Shown piece by piece: positions 58,262 through 64,000 of a DNA stretch of 64,000 bases; the stretch's first letter is position 1; each line of letters opens with the position of its first letter. The DNA is from Rhizoctonia solani (Eukaryota > Basidiomycota > Agaricomycetes > Cantharellales > Ceratobasidiaceae): the NCBI RefSeq assembly GCF_016906535.1, contig NC_057376.1, positions 310,001-374,000 on the forward strand, in the 5' to 3' direction. The notes under the pieces are model-generated. The model made no database searches. It was not told the DNA's origin and saw nothing but the letters and a program-made list of their open reading frames with translations. The translations under genes and the position numbers were made by a program.

Positions 58262-61191
58262 TTACGAATACGAATTAAACTCTCCCGAGTGTGCGTACTC
58301 TTGGGTGATCATCATATCGTACCCATGTCCATGGGGGGTATCAGAGAACAACATCCCGTCTTTTGCGTTGAGGTTGATGATTCCATCGTTGTGCCCGCAC
58401 CAAGAACCGGCACGCCGCTCATCGTGGGGAAGCCTCGAAGCTCGGGGGAGTATGGATGTAGGGCTGGGGTTGCGAGTCGTACCCTTGGCCGGCTGGATAT
58501 CCCGTATTCTGGTCGTTGGAGTATCCTCCATTCTGATCAGCCAGATATCCACCGTTCTGGTCCGCATACGCGCCCTGCGATCCATCGCCGTACGCAGTAT
58601 TCTGATCCAAATACCCACACTGCGCCTCGTACCCCGTGCTCTGTCCGAATCCACCTCCAACAAGCGATCGCTGGGACGGCGAGAGATTGGTTTGGGCGAG
58701 GTGCTGCTGAGACATCATCGACTGATTCGGGTTCGAGGGGGTGAGCATGGACTGGTTCGAGGGCGACAGCATCGGCTGGTTAGACGGTGACATCATCGTC
58801 TGGTTCGTAGGCGAAATCAAAGGTTGATTCGAAGGGGAAGACACCATTTGTTGTTGGCCGTTGGGCAAGATCATGGGTTGGCCCGTCGGCGAAACCATCG
58901 CTTGCTGCCCGTCGTCCTGGTCTTGGGCATGTCCAGGTTGCGGGGGAGGATACGTGGGGTCCACATGTCCGGGTGGGAAAGTCGGGCTCCTGAGAGACTT
59001 GGCTTCGTTCACCATGGTCAACCCGCGGGAATCAGGCGCGATGGTGAGACTACGGCCGAGTGGAGACGGTCGAACAGGAGCGGAAGAGTCAGACGTGACG
59101 CCCATTCCTGAGAATTGGTGTAGGAATTCTCCGGGGCTGTGGAGATTTCGGGAAGAGAGATGGCCGATGTTGATATAGAGGAATATAGGAAGTTGTTACC
59201 GAACGCATTGTTGGTAGGGGGAGTAGGTTAATATCGGATGATGGGCGCATAATAGACGACCCGAGGGAAAATCATTATTGAACCAAGGGTAGAATATGAA
59301 CGCCGAGGAGAGAATCATCGAGGATCGACGACGGAACACGGGACCAGTAAAACCATCAAACGACCGAAGGATACGAAGATGAAACACGAAGCGACAGATG
59401 AAAAAATTGGTCAGTGCACTGCCACGACAGACTTGTCCAAAACAGGTAAACTCACCAACTCGCACGACGAAGGTCAGGCTGAAAGCCATTGGGATAGCCG
59501 TAGAATCCGTCATTGGGCGAACATTCGGCGGCGTTGTTATTATTGTTGTTGAATGTAGCCGTGCCCAAGCCACCGCTGACGCTCGTTGCCTGGGTACTCG
59601 ATATCGAGACGCCGGTAACATCAGAGGCAATGGAAGCCATACTTCCAAATCGGGTCCTAGCATCCCACATTTGAGAACCGGCAACAAAGTCGTTGAACTC
59701 TTGAGAATGATTGAATTCCTGGTTTCCAAAGTCTCCGGCGCTAGGGTCCTCGCTGATGACACGATTGAACGCGTCGCCGTGGCCCGGTTCGGGTGCACCA
59801 AAGGAAAAGTCGGCTGCGGGGAGCGGGCCGGCGACGGGCACAGCAAACGGACGCTGGGAGTCCATGTGGATGTGGTAGACGGGCGAGCAGGAAGCTGGGT
59901 GGGGAGATCGTGTGCGGCCGGGACAGCACCCATTCCTGGGGGAGTGTCCTGTACATCCTGGACGACCCGACGGTCGGGGCCGGTGGGAGCATGGTCGGTA
60001 ACGGCGGGTACTGGGATTGAGACTCTTGCTCTTGTCCTACGTCTGGAACAGGAGACAAGAGGTTGGCTCGGCGTTGCATACGCGGTGCACCAGCGTGTGG
60101 GTAGTAAGGATGCGCCGGGAGACGGAGGTGCGAGTCTGGGAGCGAAGGGCGACGACCGAGACCGACTGCTGGACGACGCAGAGGCGCAACCTCGTGGTCG
60201 GGTGGAGAAATAGGCGACACGGGGGGATGGCCACCTCGAGTTCGTTGCCGTTGACTGGGCGCGTATTGTTAAAGACACTGTAGCGTGCGCGATGAATGCC
60301 CTGTAGCGGGGCTGGAGCAGAGCCACGTCGAAGCATGGCGGCAGCCGAGGGTGGAGCGAGGGTATCAGGGCCAGGCACAGCTGGGAAGGAGGGGCTCGGA
60401 GGGTCAGAGAGCGACTGGTCTTGGTTGGTCGGGACCGATATGGTAAATTGGGGCTTTTCAGGCGGGAAGTTCTGTTCGCCAGGGCTGGACATGGGAGACT
60501 CGTCGGGCGAGAGGTGTACCCATGCATCGTTCCCGTTCTCGTCCGACTTGTCTTCGCTCGGAGAGTGTGGCCCAGTCTCCGTGGCCGAGGTGCTCGCAGC
60601 CCGGCTGGCTCTAGCAGCAGCACGTTCGCCAGGCTTGAGCTTGGGCATACCTCGACCACCGGGAATCTTGTTCTTAATAGCCTTGATCTTTGCACGCCTG
60701 TACACACGCACACGCACGTCAGCCAAGGGCAAGGGAATCCCACCAGGGGAGGAAAGGAGCATACCTGTTTTGGAACCATACCTGACAAGATAACCCGCTG
60801 TCAGCCCAAAAGAGAAAAGACGGCGGAGATGAAACAGTGTAAAACTGACCTGGATCGCACGCGGTGTCATGTTCAATTGGGCGGCCAGCGACCGGCGCTT
60901 GTCGGCATTGGGCTTGGGGTCGGTCTCGAACTCGCGCTCGAGCACAGAGAGCTGGGCACGCGAGGTGCGGCGGCGGTGCTTAACCTCGTACGGATTCCAG
61001 AACGCAGTGACAAATCCGGGCGGGGGCGGGTAATCATAGCCGTAGTCGGGCATGCTCGGCCCAGAGCCAGGCAGATAGCTGAGCTTGTCTTCCGACTCGT
61101 CGTCGTCGTCGGTGCGTCGTCGGGGAGCCATGGTCTGAGACGATGGAGGTGGTGGTAGCGGTTGCGAGTGTTGCATATGAGGATCGTACAT
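58262..61191 (-). CDS. Homeodomain transcription factor (several frame breaks)
   Basis: Start MYDPHMQHSQPLPPPP at 61191. After an acidic stretch (DDDDESEDK) comes a homeodomain, KHRRRTSRAQLSVLEREFE.., SLAAQLNMTPRAIQ, spliced to VWFQNR and RAKIKAIKNK. The recognition helix has the invariant W, F, N and R. It is interrupted by two introns that leave a 17-nt exon at 60765-60781. The rest is low-complexity: Ser/Pro-rich, a poly-Asn run (59525-59545), repeated SPSNQ(P/S)M units (58700-58850) and DQNGGY units (58530-58620). The tail reads YDMMITQEYAHSGEFNSYS to 58262. Single-base losses occur at the C-run 60221-60226, near 59900-59940, and at 58426-58429. It belongs to the Phx1/Hom-like class of fungal homeodomain regulators, some of which control mushroom development or stationary phase; which one is not determined. 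Confidence 0.85.
60765..60781 (-). other. 17-nt microexon encoding the homeodomain recognition helix core
   Basis: Flanked by an AG at 60782-60783 and a GT donor ending at 60764 (minus strand). It encodes V-W-F-Q-N and two bases of R, in phase with both neighbours. Omitting it removes the DNA-contacting residues. Confidence 0.85.
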
Positions 61192-61737
61192 GGCAAGTTA
61201 TGTATGTAGATGGATCCAGTGCGAGATCGCAACTTCCGTCGTCGTTGCCAAGTAGCAAGCAAGTGCGTAGAGAGGGCGGGAGCGGAATAGCGAAAAACAA
61301 AACTCTACGGTTCGTGCCTCTAAAAGACGTCTCGATCTCTCCTTCGATCCGGGCGGAAACTCGACCCACCCGCGACCCTATCCATCAGCCCTGGACATGC
61401 TTCTTCCGACAAATTCGATTCACAACAGTTCTTTGCGCATACACACCCTCTTGCCCCCTTTGTCGTCACCTACTCCACTGCCCATCCTACCGACTACGGA
61501 AAATCGGCTCCCCCTCTCGAATTCGCCGGAGCTACGTCTTTCCCGATTCCGTCCCACCCCCTAAGTGCACAAACACTTCCCGCACCTCGTTCAATTACCG
61601 ACTCACAAACTATCAACCGCACCTATTTACAAAACTCAATGCCCTGATTTAATAATATCCCCCCCGCCCATTTGTATATACAAAATCCAAACACATCGAC
61701 GCAGAAATCCAAACACTAACCCACAATGCACACCTCT
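61192..61737. other. Intergenic: homeobox promoter and GCN5 3' flank
   Basis: C-rich on plus between 61320 and 61700 (G-rich on the coding strand). Short open frames (61565-61750 plus) are not supported. Nothing else seen. Confidence 0.45.

Positions 61738-64000
<2,263 letters not shown>

Noticed and set aside
59196..60788. 530-residue open frame on the minus strand
   Set aside because: It runs through the homeodomain gene in mixed frames. Only short parts coincide with the real frame (around the breaks near 59900); the rest is Arg/Ser/Pro-rich shadow sequence of a GC-rich gene with a large intron-free body.

Overview
The window is a stretch of fungal nuclear chromosome. Genes are split by many short introns (mostly 45-70 nt, GT..AG), core genes sit close together on both strands, and the protein families are those of Agaricomycetes. 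The NACHT-WD40 and patatin/NB-ARC proteins, the MATH-BTB protein and the single-pass membrane protein resemble families I associate with Rhizoctonia (Ceratobasidiaceae). That species-level guess is inference. I saw no rRNA, tRNA or CRISPR array.

Layout. 1-8.6 kb: RNase P subunit Rpp21/Rpr2 (cut by the left edge), a conserved membrane protein of unknown function, mevalonate diphosphate decarboxylase, a small alpha/beta protein, CDC26 (anaphase-promoting complex), a PRA1-family Rab/membrane traffic protein and a MATH-BTB protein. 8.6-10.4 kb: a gene-free spacer holding a ~650-bp foldback element. 10.4-19.2 kb: cytosolic isoleucyl-tRNA synthetase and a Wee1 kinase. 20.6-25.2 kb: a broken NACHT-WD40 NLR. 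27.2-38.3 kb: Mediator subunit Med12 (with a 287-bp internal tandem duplication), a SAP-domain Tho1/SARNP-like RNA-binding protein, and a CLIP-170/Tip1-like CAP-Gly protein. 39.1-41.0 kb: a patatin-NLR remnant that has lost its NB-ARC part. 41.2-51.8 kb: protein phosphatase 5, an expansin-like secreted protein, a single-pass membrane protein and PEP carboxykinase. 52.5-54.8 kb: a second patatin-NB-ARC locus with three in-frame stops. 55.1-64 kb: NAD-dependent formate dehydrogenase, a homeodomain transcription factor and the C-terminal half of GCN5 (cut by the right edge).

How the genes fit together. Housekeeping functions dominate: sterol precursor synthesis, tRNA charging and processing, cell cycle (CDC26, Wee1, CLIP), transcription (Med12, GCN5, homeodomain, Tho1-like) and C1/gluconeogenic metabolism. 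They are unrelated core genes rather than one pathway. The accessory part is the NLR-type immune/incompatibility material at 20.6-25.2, 39.1-41.0 and 52.5-54.8 kb. All three loci carry lesions, and the two patatin loci have lost complementary halves.

Caution. At least a dozen otherwise conserved genes need a single-base correction, nearly always one missing base in a short homopolymer, to read through. For example, PCK1 exons sum to one base less than a multiple of three and MVD1 exons to two less. Gene models without such a problem (PRA1, MATH-BTB, PP5, IleRS, the small protein at 4.1 kb) read cleanly. I treat most of the single-base breaks in core genes as probable consensus errors of the assembly and say so per gene.
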